The notes: generated by a model not told the origin, from the sequence alone. Counted from the stretch's first letter, positions 53,430-62,323 are shown. The stretch: 64,000 nt of DNA from Sphingorhabdus_B arenilitoris (GCF_042651485.1 NZ_JBHSDH010000013.1:124001-188000); one strand, 5' to 3'. Program-made: numbers and translations.

Positions 53430-54225
53430 TGATCTGTTTATCGAGGATGACGCACAGCTTCGGGCGAAGCCGCCTGTTGACCCCGATATATTGACCATCG
53501 ATGTGGACGGCTGGGAAGGGCCGCTCGACCTTCTCTTAACGCTTGCGCGCAGCCAGAAAGTGGATTTGCGCGAAATATCGATATTGGAGCTGGTCGAACA
53601 ATATCTGCATTTCATTGAAAATGCGCGTTCGTTAAAATTGGAATTGGCGGCCGATTATCTGGTGATGGCGGCGTGGCTGACCTATTTGAAATCGGGGCTG
53701 CTCTTACCAAAGGACCCGGCGATTGACCCGTCGCCAGAGGAATTGGCGCTGCGCCTGCAATTGCGGCTCGAAAGGCTGAATGCGATGCGGGAGAGCGGGG
53801 CGCGGTTAATGGCCCGCGACCGAATTGGGCGTGATGTGTTCCTGCGCGGTAATCCGGAAGGGTTGCGGGTGGTGAAATCGCGCAGCTGGCAATGTAATTA
53901 TTTCGATCTTATCACCGCCTATGGGCAGGTGAATGCCCGCACGCAGCCAGTGCTCCACGTCGTCAAAAAACGAGCGGTGATGACATTGGAAGAGGCGTTA
54001 GAGCGGGTGTCCGCGATGATTGGCCGCGCAGTTGAATGGACCGCGATTGAAGCATTCCTGCCCGTAGGCGCCGACAAAGCTCTTCGAAAATCCGCGCTGG
54101 CCTCTAGTTTTCTGGCGGCATTGGAATTGGCCAAGCGTGGCGCGCTGGAGATTGAACAGGAAGGCAGTTTCGCGCCTCTCATGCTACGGCGGCGAGCGGG
54201 CGTGCGAGCCGAGGAGCGGGTTTGA
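53422..54225 (+). CDS. scpA: Segregation and condensation protein ScpA
   Basis: 267 residues. Kleisin subunit that joins the SMC heads. The start region is typical: WEGPLDLLLTLARSQKVDLREISILELVEQYL, then a long helix and a C-terminal winged helix. It overlaps nagZ by 8 and scpB by 4 bases. Confidence 0.94.
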   Translation: MDDDLFIEDDAQLRAKPPVDPDILTIDVDGWEGPLDLLLTLARSQKVDLREISILELVEQYLHFIENARSLKLELAADYLVMAAWLTYLKSGLLLPKDPAIDPSPEELALRLQLRLERLNAMRESGARLMARDRIGRDVFLRGNPEGLRVVKSRSWQCNYFDLITAYGQVNARTQPVLHVVKKRAVMTLEEALERVSAMIGRAVEWTAIEAFLPVGADKALRKSALASSFLAALELAKRGALEIEQEGSFAPLMLRRRAGVRAEERV

Positions 54226-54845
54226 TGTTGATTGAGCATGATCCGGATGTGCGCGCGGTTGAGGCGGCTTTGTTTGCCGCTGAGGCACCGATGACAGCGG
54301 AGCAGATAAAGCTGTATGTCGGCGAATCGGTTGATGTCGGCGCTGCGCTCCGCACGCTGGCGGACCATTATCAGGGGCGCGGGATTGAGCTTGTTTGCCG
54401 CGCAAAGGCTTGGCATTTCCAAACTGCGCCTGACCTGTCCCATTTGCTGCGCCGGGAAAAAGCCGAAATGCGCAAATTATCGCGCGCGGCGGTCGAGACA
54501 TTGGCGATCATTGCCTATCATGAGCCGGTTAGCCGAGCGGAGATTGAGGCGATACGCGGCGTTCAGATCAGCAAGGGCACGCTCGATGTCCTTATGGAGG
54601 CCGATTGGGTGCGTCCCGCCGGCCGCCGCGACGTTCCGGGCAGGCCGCTGATTTATGCGACGACGCCGGGCTTTCTTACCCATTTCGGTTTGGAGACGCG
54701 GCGCGATTTGCCGGGATTACAAGATTTGAGGGCGGCGGGATTGCTGGACCCCGTTGATGATGTGCTGGACGGGATGGATTTTGGCGATGACGAGGAAGAG
54801 GCGCACGATGCCTTAGCCAGAGCCGAAAGCGACGAAGAAAATTAA
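54222..54845 (+). CDS. scpB: Segregation and condensation protein ScpB
   Basis: 207 residues. Two winged-helix domains that bind ScpA in the SMC condensin: VRAVEAALFAAEAPMTAEQI in the first and LSRAAVETLAIIAYHEPVSRAEIEAIRGV in the second. An acidic C-terminal tail (DDEEEAHDALAR) follows. Next gene tatA after 110 bases. Confidence 0.94.
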   Translation: MMLIEHDPDVRAVEAALFAAEAPMTAEQIKLYVGESVDVGAALRTLADHYQGRGIELVCRAKAWHFQTAPDLSHLLRREKAEMRKLSRAAVETLAIIAYHEPVSRAEIEAIRGVQISKGTLDVLMEADWVRPAGRRDVPGRPLIYATTPGFLTHFGLETRRDLPGLQDLRAAGLLDPVDDVLDGMDFGDDEEEAHDALARAESDEEN

Positions 54846-54955
54846 ACGGAACTGGAAAATTAAGACATCGGCCCTTAAATCATGTTATAAGGGTAAGAAT
54901 TTTCGCCGATCATGGCGGTTTATTTTCGCCGGTTAGGACCGGTAAGGAGTTTATC

Positions 54956-55180
54956 ATGGGTGGTTTTAGCATTTGGCATTGGCTGGTCGTCGGAATTTTG
55001 GTGCTGCTGCTGTTCGGCAAAGGCAAATTTTCCGGCATGATGGGCGACGTTGCCAAGGGCATTAAAGAGTTCAAAAAAGGCATGGCCGAGGAAGATGAGG
55101 CGGAAAAGCCCGCTGCGAAGATTGAAGCGCCGGCCGCGCCAGCTTCGGATGCTGAAAAGCAGAGCGATAAGCAAGCCTGA
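54956..55180 (+). CDS. tatA: Sec-independent protein translocase subunit TatA
   Basis: 74 residues. AAGGAG precedes the ATG. Short N-terminal membrane helix (SIWHWLVVGILVLLLFGKGKFSGMMGDVAKGIKEFKKG) with the hinge and amphipathic helix typical of TatA, then an acidic tail. It forms the pore part of the twin-arginine pathway. Confidence 0.93.
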   Translation: MGGFSIWHWLVVGILVLLLFGKGKFSGMMGDVAKGIKEFKKGMAEEDEAEKPAAKIEAPAAPASDAEKQSDKQA

Positions 55181-55218
55181 CCTTCGCTGTAGCAGCCATT
55201 AAACCGGAATAGCTGTCC

Positions 55219-55560
55219 ATGTTTGACATTGCGTCATCCGAATTTCTGCTCGTGTTGCTGATCGCTTTGGTGGTGATCGGCCCCAAAGATCTGCCTAAAG
55301 TCCTTCGGGTCGTCGGCAAATGGGTCGCCAAAGGCCGTGCAATTGTCGCCCAATTCCGGGCAGGCATTGACGATATGGTCCGCGAAAGCGAGCTGAAAGA
55401 ACTAGAGGAAAAATGGAAGAAGCAGAATGAGGATATTATGCGCGAATATCCTCAAAGCGTTCCGCCCGAGCCATCCGAAGATCAGGAAATGAAAAAAGAG
55501 CCTGAGCTTCCCCTTGATGCTGCAGGTGCGCCGCAGACAAAAGAGCAGGGCGTGCCATGA
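55219..55560 (+). CDS. tatB: Sec-independent protein translocase subunit TatB
   Basis: 113 residues. Short membrane helix (SSEFLLVLLIALVVIGPKDLPKVLRVVGKW) with the Glu and Gly-Pro hinge of TatB, then an amphipathic helix and a charged tail. With TatC it binds twin-arginine signals. Its stop overlaps tatC by 4 bases. Confidence 0.95.
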   Translation: MFDIASSEFLLVLLIALVVIGPKDLPKVLRVVGKWVAKGRAIVAQFRAGIDDMVRESELKELEEKWKKQNEDIMREYPQSVPPEPSEDQEMKKEPELPLDAAGAPQTKEQGVP

Positions 55561-56327
55561 CAGAATCGGAACTGGACGATAGCAAAATGCCGCTGCTCGA
55601 TCATTTGATTGAACTGCGCCGCCGATTGCTGTGGAGCTTTGTTGCGCTTGCCGTTGCTTTTGCCGTCTGTTTCTATTTCGCAAAGCCCATATGGGATATT
55701 TTGAAAGAACCCTTGCGGCTCGCCGGTCAGGAAAAGCTGATTTATACCGATTTGTTCGAAGCGTTTTTTGTGGAGATAAAGGTCGCGCTATTCGCCGCGA
55801 TGATGCTTGCCTTCCCGGTATTTGCCACACAAATATGGAAATTTGTCGCGCCGGGTTTATACCGGAATGAGCAAAAGGCATTTTTGCCCTTCCTGTTTAT
55901 GACTCCGGTGCTATTCGCTATAGGTGCCTCAATGGCTTTTTTTGTGGCGATCCCGGTTGCCTTGAATTTCCTGCTCGGTTTTACTGATATGTCCGGGGAA
56001 TTGACGCAGGAAGCGTTGCCTGGGGTCGGCAATTACCTCAATTTCGTCACGACATTCATCTTCGGCTTTGGCGTTGCGTTTCAATTGCCGGTGTTGCTGA
56101 TGCTGCTCGAAAGAGCGGGGATTGTCTCGCGCGATCAGCTGATTGGCGGACGCCGTTATGCGATTGTGGGCTCCTTCGCGGTTGCGGCCGTACTCACACC
56201 GCCGGACATCGTGTCACAGCTGCTTCTCGGCATACCGCTATGCCTGCTCTATGAGCTTTCGATCGTCGCCATCTGGTTTACCCAGCGGCGCAAAAAAGCC
56301 CGTGAAGAGTCAGGCAAGCTTGTTTAG
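55557..56327 (+). CDS. tatC: Sec-independent protein translocase subunit TatC
   Basis: 256 residues, six membrane segments. The N-terminus MPLLDHLIELRRRLLWS is the signal-binding TatC motif; KPIWDILKEPL and the ENYLNF-like region (GNYLNFVTTFIFGFGVAFQLPV) are typical. Possible Tat substrate in the window: the DUF1287 lipoprotein with NRRTF. The 3' end faces the entericidin-type gene. Confidence 0.96.
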   Translation: MTESELDDSKMPLLDHLIELRRRLLWSFVALAVAFAVCFYFAKPIWDILKEPLRLAGQEKLIYTDLFEAFFVEIKVALFAAMMLAFPVFATQIWKFVAPGLYRNEQKAFLPFLFMTPVLFAIGASMAFFVAIPVALNFLLGFTDMSGELTQEALPGVGNYLNFVTTFIFGFGVAFQLPVLLMLLERAGIVSRDQLIGGRRYAIVGSFAVAAVLTPPDIVSQLLLGIPLCLLYELSIVAIWFTQRRKKAREESGKLV

Positions 56328-56361
56328 GCCGTTAGGCGCTGATCTTAGCCCAAGTTTCTGT

Positions 56362-56487
56362 TTAATTGATGGCATCCTCGCCCGCTTGGCCGACCGATTC
56401 TATATCGCGGCCTAATCCCTTTACCGTGGCGCAGGCCGATGCCAGCAATGATGCCGCAACCAGCAATAATATCGCTCTTTTTTGCAT
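56362..56487 (-). CDS. Entericidin-type small lipoprotein
   Basis: 41 residues, ATG 56487 to TAA 56364-56362. Signal MQKRAILLLVAASLLASAC with lipobox SAC-A, then TVKGLGRDIESVGQAGEDAI, which matches the entericidin A/B family. Entericidins are small envelope lipoproteins linked to stationary-phase stress. The ribosome site AAGGAG (56502-56497) is 9 bases upstream and half inside a perfect 12 bp stem. It lies after the TonB receptor gene on the same strand, 53 bases away. Confidence 0.85.
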   Translation of the reverse strand: MQKRAILLLVAASLLASACATVKGLGRDIESVGQAGEDAIN

Positions 56488-56524
56488 GATGATAATCTCC
56501 TTTTGGGGTTAAGAGATTATCATC
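56488..56524 (-). promoter_or_regulatory. 12 bp perfect hairpin overlapping the entericidin ribosome site
   Basis: Minus strand: GATGATAATCTC (56524-56513), 13-base loop, GAGATTATCATC (56499-56488), directly followed by the ATG at 56487. The 3' arm includes the GAG of the SD. No T-run follows, so it is not a terminator; it may control translation of the entericidin. Confidence 0.6.
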
Positions 56525-56539
56525 AAGCGTTTGACCTGA

Positions 56540-58648
56540 CTAGAAACTGAACCGCGCGGTCAAGCGGAAGTCGCGTCCGCCGAGCGGCACGAAATCCTTG
56601 GTAAAAGAAGCGGCACGCCGGGCGGTCACATCGAATAAATTATTGGCCGATGCGATCAGCGCGATATTACGGTTGGCACCAAATGGACGCCAGGTTGCGC
56701 TCGTATTGACCAGAGTGAAACCCTCGGTCGCCGTTTCAAAAGATGCGGTCTTATTCTGATCATCGCTCCATTCAACTTCGGCGCGCAAATCGAGCTGGCG
56801 GCTGTTCAATTCAAAACCGCCCAGCAAGCGCAGCGGGGGAATGCGCGGCACATTGCCGCCGCCGTCTTTAATCTTCGCCCGGGTGTAATCGGCCACGCCG
56901 GTCAGGGCGACGTCAAACTCGCGAATATTGGCAATCCGGGCGGAGGCTTCCAGCTCAACGCCCCAGACATTCGCGTCTGCTTGCTGAAATTGAAAAACGG
57001 GCAAGCCGTCTTCTTCTTCGCCGGTTTCGGTTTCAAATATAAAACCATCAAAACGGTTGGTATATAATGTCGCGCTCAACCCGATGGTTTGGCTGTCATA
57101 ACGCGCGTAAATTTCGCCATTCCAGGACCGTTCGCTGTCCAGATTGACATCACCTATTTCAAAGGCTTGGGTTGCAATATGGGGACCATTTGAAAATAAT
57201 TCTTCGGCCGATGGCGCGCGCCCGGTGCGCGATATATTCGTGCCAAGCTTCAAATCGCCAATCAAATAAGACAAGCCTAAGGCCGCCGACACATTGTTGA
57301 AACTGCGATCAACATCCAACGTGTCCGCTGCCAAATTTGCCCGGTCATACCGTGCGGCCAGTTCGATCTCAAAACCGCCCAGCGCAATTTCCTGCAGCGT
57401 GAATAGGCCCAATTGCGATGACGTGTTGGGCGGAACAAATGCTTCTGCGCCAATGGCTTCGAAATCGCGGACCTGATATTGGATACCGCTGGCACCTTTC
57501 CAGCCGCCATTGTCCGATTGAACCAACTCGGCGCGGCCCTCGATTCCTTGGCTTAAGAAACGGGTTCCCACTTCGGCGCCTTCAAATTCAGTATGTTCAT
57601 AATCGGCATAGCCAGCGCGGATGTTGATTTTGTCGAAAAATCCGCCGCCAGTATTGACGCTACCGCGCAGGTCAAACCGATATTGGCGCAGGTCGATACT
57701 CACCGGTGCTTCGCCTTCTTCTTCTTCGCCGCCCTCTTCTTCACCATGATGTTCTGCTCCGGGACGAGCAGGGACGCCATAATTGGTGTCATAAATGTTG
57801 AAGGAAACCCCGAGGCTTCCGCCATCGTCGATGAAGGCTATACCGCTGCCGACTGTCCATGTTTCCACGGCGCTATTGGGAATGTCACCGCGAAGGGCGG
57901 CGGTGGCTTCGGCTTCTTCGGCTTCTTCAATATTGCCTTCTTCACGCTCTTCAGCGGCAAAGGCGAGGGCTTCGGCACGTAAGCCGGGCGATAGGACGAA
58001 ACCGCCGCTGCGCAAATCATCGCTGTTGCGGTAGCTGCCATCGACGTGAAATGCGACACGGTCGGTCAGTTTGAAATCAGCCGATGCGCCGGTTGAATAT
58101 TCGTTGGCCGCGCTGCCATAACCCAATATCGCGTCGATATGCACCGGCTTGTCCGGGACACTGCGCGGAATACGTTTGTCGATCACATTGACCGCGCCGC
58201 CCACTGCCTGCCCGCCGAAAAGCAGCACAGCCGGTCCGCGAAGCACCTCAATGCGTTCTGCGGTTAAACTGTCGATGGTGACGGCATGGTCGGCGGAGGT
58301 GTTGGAAACGTCGATATTGCCAATGCCGTCGGTTAACACAGCGACGCGGTTACCCTGATACCCGCGCAGAACGGGACGCGATGCGCCGGGGGAGAAGCTG
58401 GTTGCCGAAACGCCGGGAATGCTGAGCAATATATCGCCAATTTGCCCGCGCGTTTTTTCCGCCAAATCTTCGCCTGCAATTGCCGATGTTCCGGCAAGCA
58501 GGTCAAGTCGTTCAAAATAAGGGGCGGTGACAACAATTTCCTTGTCGACGTGGAAATCATCATCCTGCTGCTTCGCCGTTTCCTGAGCATGAACCGGTGC
58601 GGCGATGGAAATGGCGATGAGCGAAGCAGCGAGGGGGAGAGAGCGCAT
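56540..58648 (-). CDS. TonB-dependent outer membrane receptor, zinc-type (ZnuD-like)
   Basis: 702 residues from ATG 58648; the 45 extra open codons before it hold no signal, while RSLPLAASLIAISIAAPVHAQ is a signal peptide. Plug domain with KEIVVTAPYFERL (TonB box) and VLRGPAVLLFGGQAVGGAVNV; then a 22-strand-type barrel ending in Phe (FRLTARFSF). Extracellular loops carry Glu/His-rich inserts (EEREEGNIEEAEEAE at about 255-270 and GAEHHGEEEGGEEEEGEAP at about 315-333), typical of the zinc receptors. A Zur-box-like palindrome lies at 58698-58711. It probably takes up zinc or a zinc chelate. Confidence 0.9.
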   Translation of the reverse strand: MRSLPLAASLIAISIAAPVHAQETAKQQDDDFHVDKEIVVTAPYFERLDLLAGTSAIAGEDLAEKTRGQIGDILLSIPGVSATSFSPGASRPVLRGYQGNRVAVLTDGIGNIDVSNTSADHAVTIDSLTAERIEVLRGPAVLLFGGQAVGGAVNVIDKRIPRSVPDKPVHIDAILGYGSAANEYSTGASADFKLTDRVAFHVDGSYRNSDDLRSGGFVLSPGLRAEALAFAAEEREEGNIEEAEEAEATAALRGDIPNSAVETWTVGSGIAFIDDGGSLGVSFNIYDTNYGVPARPGAEHHGEEEGGEEEEGEAPVSIDLRQYRFDLRGSVNTGGGFFDKINIRAGYADYEHTEFEGAEVGTRFLSQGIEGRAELVQSDNGGWKGASGIQYQVRDFEAIGAEAFVPPNTSSQLGLFTLQEIALGGFEIELAARYDRANLAADTLDVDRSFNNVSAALGLSYLIGDLKLGTNISRTGRAPSAEELFSNGPHIATQAFEIGDVNLDSERSWNGEIYARYDSQTIGLSATLYTNRFDGFIFETETGEEEDGLPVFQFQQADANVWGVELEASARIANIREFDVALTGVADYTRAKIKDGGGNVPRIPPLRLLGGFELNSRQLDLRAEVEWSDDQNKTASFETATEGFTLVNTSATWRPFGANRNIALIASANNLFDVTARRAASFTKDFVPLGGRDFRLTARFSF

Positions 58649-58697
58649 AGAGACTTTTTCTTTCACAATAAACTGGTGATGCGGGGCCAATAGATAT

Positions 58698-58711
58698 AAT
58701 GATACAACATT
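58698..58711 (-). promoter_or_regulatory. Zur-box-like palindrome upstream of the TonB receptor
   Basis: Minus strand AATGTTGTATCATT, twelve of fourteen bases like the alphaproteobacterial Zur motif AATGTTATAACATT as I remember it. A TTGCTC and TTATAT pair with 18 bases between overlap it, as a promoter would. The rest of 58649-58887 holds no other feature I can support. Confidence 0.55.
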
Positions 58712-58887
58712 ACAAGCGAGCAATTTGTTTTTTCGGCGAATGGAGATTTCGTATCGATAAACGCCAACATGGGTGCCCGCCAAAATTACGGTCCGGGCCC
58801 TAATGGCGACGCCATATCTGTGCGATGGTGAACAGCTTATGTATGATTTTGGATGACGAGCCGCTCCCTACTGGTTAGCAATCGGTT

Positions 58888-60066
58888 ATGACTTTTACAG
58901 CGAAAATTTTATTATTGGGCAGCGGCGAATTGGGCCGTGAATTCACCATTTCAGCAAAGCGGCTGGGCGCGTATGTCATCGCCTGCGACAGCTATGCCGG
59001 AGCGCCCGCCATGCAGCTTGCCGATGCGGTAGAGATTTTTTCCATGCTCGATGGCGACGCATTGCGCAGCGCCGTGGCGCGGCATGATCCTGATTTTATT
59101 GTGCCGGAAATTGAAGCAATAAGGACCGAAATGCTGCTCGACTTAGAAGCGGAGGGCCGGACCGTCATTCCCACCGCGCGGGCCGCGAATTTGACGATGA
59201 ACCGCGATGCTATCCGCGACCTTGCGGCAACCCAATTGGGGCTACGCACGTCGTTATATCGCTATGCCGAAACGCGGGAAGAGGCGCTGGCGGCGGGGGA
59301 GGCTTTGGGTTTTCCTCTGGTCGTTAAACCCGTGATGTCATCGTCGGGCAAGGGGCAAAGCAAGGCAGATGATTTGGAGGCTTTGGGCAAGGCATGGGAC
59401 TATGCCGTGGCCAATATGCGCGGCGATAGGGCCCGTGTCATTGCCGAACAATTTATCGATTTTGATTATGAGATTACCTTGCTGACCGTGCGGACGCGCG
59501 AGGGCGTGATCTTCTGTCCGCCGATTGGCCATAGGCAAGAACGCGGCGATTATCAGGAAAGCTGGCAACCAGCTGCGATGAGCGAAAGCGCACTCGCCGC
59601 CGCGCAGGATATGGCCCGCACGGTGGTTGACAATCTGGGCGGTTACGGCCTGTTCGGGGTTGAGTTTTTCGTGACACGGCAAGGTGAGGTGATTTTCTCT
59701 GAACTGAGCCCGCGACCGCATGACACGGGAATGGTGACGTTAATTGGTCAGGACTTGACCGAATTTGATCTGCATGCTCGCGCGATTATGGGCTTGCCGA
59801 TACCCGGCATCGCCCTGCGCGCGCCCGCATCGGCCAGCGCAGTCATATTGGCGGACAGGGATTCGGCCGAATTTGGTTATGAAGGAGTGGCGGACGCGCT
59901 GGCATTGGGAAGCGCAGAGGCCGCTGTTGATATTCGGATATTTGGCAAGCCAACGACGCGGCCCTACCGGCGCATGGGGGTTGCGCTGGCGACAGCGCAG
60001 GATTGCGATGCGGCGCGCGCTATTGCCCGGGCGGCGGCTGCCAAGGTGAAAATTATCTATGCTTAG
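58888..60066 (+). CDS. purT: Formate-dependent phosphoribosylglycinamide formyltransferase (PurT)
   Basis: 392 residues. ATP-grasp enzyme that formylates GAR with formate and ATP in purine synthesis. ILLLGSGELGREFTISAKRLG begins the pre-ATP-grasp domain; the ATP-grasp core includes PLVVKPVMSSSGKGQS and FFVTRQGEVIFSELSPRPHDTGMVTL. The length is standard. The second cysteine synthase starts 36 bases later on the same strand. Confidence 0.95.
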   Translation: MTFTAKILLLGSGELGREFTISAKRLGAYVIACDSYAGAPAMQLADAVEIFSMLDGDALRSAVARHDPDFIVPEIEAIRTEMLLDLEAEGRTVIPTARAANLTMNRDAIRDLAATQLGLRTSLYRYAETREEALAAGEALGFPLVVKPVMSSSGKGQSKADDLEALGKAWDYAVANMRGDRARVIAEQFIDFDYEITLLTVRTREGVIFCPPIGHRQERGDYQESWQPAAMSESALAAAQDMARTVVDNLGGYGLFGVEFFVTRQGEVIFSELSPRPHDTGMVTLIGQDLTEFDLHARAIMGLPIPGIALRAPASASAVILADRDSAEFGYEGVADALALGSAEAAVDIRIFGKPTTRPYRRMGVALATAQDCDAARAIARAAAAKVKIIYA

Positions 60067-60102
60067 TTATTCTTGTTTGCGGATCAGCGGGCGGATGCCT
60101 AG

Positions 60103-61101
60103 ATGAGAGCCATGACAACAGCTTCTACACTCGATCTGATCGGCAATACCCCGCTTGTCCTGTTAAAGGGCGCGAGCGAAGCGGCGGGCTGCGAAATTTA
60201 TGGCAAATGTGAATTTTATAATCCCGGCGCGTCGGTAAAGGACCGGGCAGCGCTCTTCATTGTGCGCGATGCCGAGGCTCAGGGGCTGCTGAAGCCCGGC
60301 GGGACGATTGTTGAGGGAACCGCCGGGAACACTGGCATCGGACTGGCGCTGGTGGCCAATGCGCTGGGCTATAAAACCATCATTGTGATGCCGGAAACGC
60401 AAAGCCGGGAAAAAATGGATACGCTGCGCGCACTGGGGGCACGACTGGTTACTGTCCCTGCTGCGCCCTATGCCAATCCGGGGCATTTTGTGCACACATC
60501 ACGCCGTATTGCCGAAGAAACCGAGAATGCGGTCTGGGCCAATCAATTTGACAATATCGCCAATCGCCGGGCGCATATTGAAACGACGGCCGAGGAAATA
60601 TGGGCGCAGATGGACGGCCGGGTTGATGGTTTTACGTGCGCTGCGGGAACCGGCGGGACGATCGCAGGGGTTGGCATGGGTTTGAAGGCGAAGGATGAAA
60701 AAGTGCAAATTGCGCTGACCGACCCCTATGGCGCCGCGCTCTATCATTATTTCGCGCATGGCGAATTAAAGGCAGAGGGCAATTCGGTGGCGGAGGGAAT
60801 TGGTCAGGGGCGGATCACCGCAAATCTGGACGGTGCGCCGATTGACACCCAATTTCGCATCTCGGATGACGAGGGTCTATATTGGGTGCGACAGATGTTG
60901 GCAGAGGAAGGTTTGTGCCTTGGCCTGTCTTCTGGTATCAATGTTGCGGGCGCAGTGGCACTGGGCAAGCAATTGGGCGCAGGAAGCCGGATTGCCACGA
61001 TATTGTGCGATACGGGATTTCGGTATTTGTCGACAATATATAATCCCGATTGGATGACCAGCAAGTCGCTGCCGCCGATGCCATGGCAATTGGATAGTTA
61101 G
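60103..61101 (+). CDS. Cysteine synthase of the fungal-like group
   Basis: 332 residues from ATG 60103; a second ATG at 60112 is equally possible. A PLP enzyme of the CysK/CBS family, with the Schiff-base Lys in NPGASVKDRAAL, the substrate loop as GTAGNTGIGLAL (TSGNTG in usual CysK) and GTGGTIAGVGMGL. Segments such as AVWANQFDNIANRRAHIETT and EGIGQGRITANLD resemble the fungal cytosolic cysteine synthases I know. It is therefore probably an O-acetylserine (or other O-acyl) sulfhydrylase, a paralogue of cysK at 31965. It lies with purT. Confidence 0.88.
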   Translation: MRAMTTASTLDLIGNTPLVLLKGASEAAGCEIYGKCEFYNPGASVKDRAALFIVRDAEAQGLLKPGGTIVEGTAGNTGIGLALVANALGYKTIIVMPETQSREKMDTLRALGARLVTVPAAPYANPGHFVHTSRRIAEETENAVWANQFDNIANRRAHIETTAEEIWAQMDGRVDGFTCAAGTGGTIAGVGMGLKAKDEKVQIALTDPYGAALYHYFAHGELKAEGNSVAEGIGQGRITANLDGAPIDTQFRISDDEGLYWVRQMLAEEGLCLGLSSGINVAGAVALGKQLGAGSRIATILCDTGFRYLSTIYNPDWMTSKSLPPMPWQLDS

Positions 61102-61146
61102 TATCATAACGGGCCCAAGGCACAGCCGTGTAAGAGGAGAGTGAAA

Positions 61147-61464
61147 TTGGTCCAAAGCAAAGCAATCGCGATCCAGCGTATTCAGGTTGGTATTATCGGG
61201 TTGGTCGTTGTCCTGCTGTTCGTTACCCTAGCTAATATGGTTCAGGACCGGGCAACGGCAACCGAGGCGGCCGATGGTGACGGGGCGGATCCGGCATTAT
61301 TAGAGGTGGCAGCGCAGGAGAAAAAAATTCCTGACGAACCATTGGCGGAATTGGGCGCTGCGCCTGTCGTCGAAAGCGATGCAGACGCCAAGGAAAAAGC
61401 CGCAGCGAAGGTGAAGAATAAGGCGCCGGAGCAGAAAAATGTTGAGATTACACAGCCGCAATAA
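61147..61464 (+). CDS. Single-span membrane protein with acidic/Lys-rich tail, unknown
   Basis: 105 residues from TTG 61147, preferred over GTG 61141 because AGGAG (61134-61138) lies 8 bases before the TTG and only 2 before the GTG. A membrane segment at about 13-33 (VGIIGLVVVLLFVTLANMV) is followed by an acidic and then Ala/Lys-rich tail with no motif. Next gene after 43 bases on the same strand. Confidence 0.7.
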   Translation: MVQSKAIAIQRIQVGIIGLVVVLLFVTLANMVQDRATATEAADGDGADPALLEVAAQEKKIPDEPLAELGAAPVVESDADAKEKAAAKVKNKAPEQKNVEITQPQ

Positions 61465-61507
61465 TTGGCAACATTGCGGTCCGGCCACGATAAACCGAAT
61501 ATGAAAT

Positions 61508-62323
61508 ATGAAAATATTATCCGATTTCTTGCGTTTGCATGACCGCAGGGTCCTGACTGCCGCAATATTGTTATTGTTGCTCGTTCCAGCATTGATCCTG
61601 ATGGCGACGGGCGAGGAAAATGGTGAAGAAAAGCAACACAAATTAGGCCTGATGACCACATTGCCGCTCTATTGGAGCGGGGCGGGTTTTCAGGATATGG
61701 TGCAATCCTCGTCTGCACCCGCGCCCGCCTATGAACGGTTGGACGCTAAATATCAGATTAAGCTGCTTGATGCGGCGGATAAAGACAGTTTGAAATCGGT
61801 CCACATGCTGCTGCTGGCGCAATCGCGGGCTTTATCTCCGATGGAATTTGTCGATCTCGATCAATGGGTGCGCAGCGGCGGCCACGTGCTCATCCTCGCC
61901 GATCCAGCGCTGCAATGGGAAAGCGGCTTTCCGCTTGGCGATAAACGCCGGCCGCTTTTCACATCCTTGCTGTCACCATTATTCTCGCATTGGGGCTTGG
62001 AATTGGCGCTTCCGATCGATGAAGGCAGCGAAGAGGATGTGATTAAGAAACAAGGCTCATTCCAAATCCGCACGGTCACTCCTGGCATATGGGCAAAATC
62101 GGGCAAAAACTCCTCGGCCAAATGTATTGTCTCCGATGATGCATTTGTCGCACGCTGCAACATTGGCAAAGGAAGCGCGATATTGGTCGCCGATGCCGAT
62201 TTTCTGAATGCAGATACCTGGTCGGGCAGCGGCATGAGATTGCTTTCGGGCGATGATGATTTTGACAATATGACGTGGACCGAGTCGCTGCTGGATCAGC
62301 TTTGGCATCATGACGCGGGTTAG
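61508..62323 (+). CDS. GldG/DUF4350-like envelope protein without its ABC partner
   Basis: 271 residues. Membrane segment at about 14-33 (VLTAAILLLLLVPALILMA), then a soluble domain. The segment HMLLLAQSRALSPMEFVDLDQWVRSGGHVLILADPAL at about 99-135 matches the beta-strand-and-loop signature of GldG and DUF4350 proteins, which sense or bind something on the outer face and normally stand next to ABC-type genes; none is present here. The C-terminus has no second membrane segment that I can see. Precedes the mraZ regulatory stretch. Confidence 0.72.
   Translation: MKILSDFLRLHDRRVLTAAILLLLLVPALILMATGEENGEEKQHKLGLMTTLPLYWSGAGFQDMVQSSSAPAPAYERLDAKYQIKLLDAADKDSLKSVHMLLLAQSRALSPMEFVDLDQWVRSGGHVLILADPALQWESGFPLGDKRRPLFTSLLSPLFSHWGLELALPIDEGSEEDVIKKQGSFQIRTVTPGIWAKSGKNSSAKCIVSDDAFVARCNIGKGSAILVADADFLNADTWSGSGMRLLSGDDDFDNMTWTESLLDQLWHHDAG

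Noticed and set aside
58649..58783. Earlier start of the TonB receptor
   Set aside because: The extra residues hide the signal peptide, which must be N-terminal.
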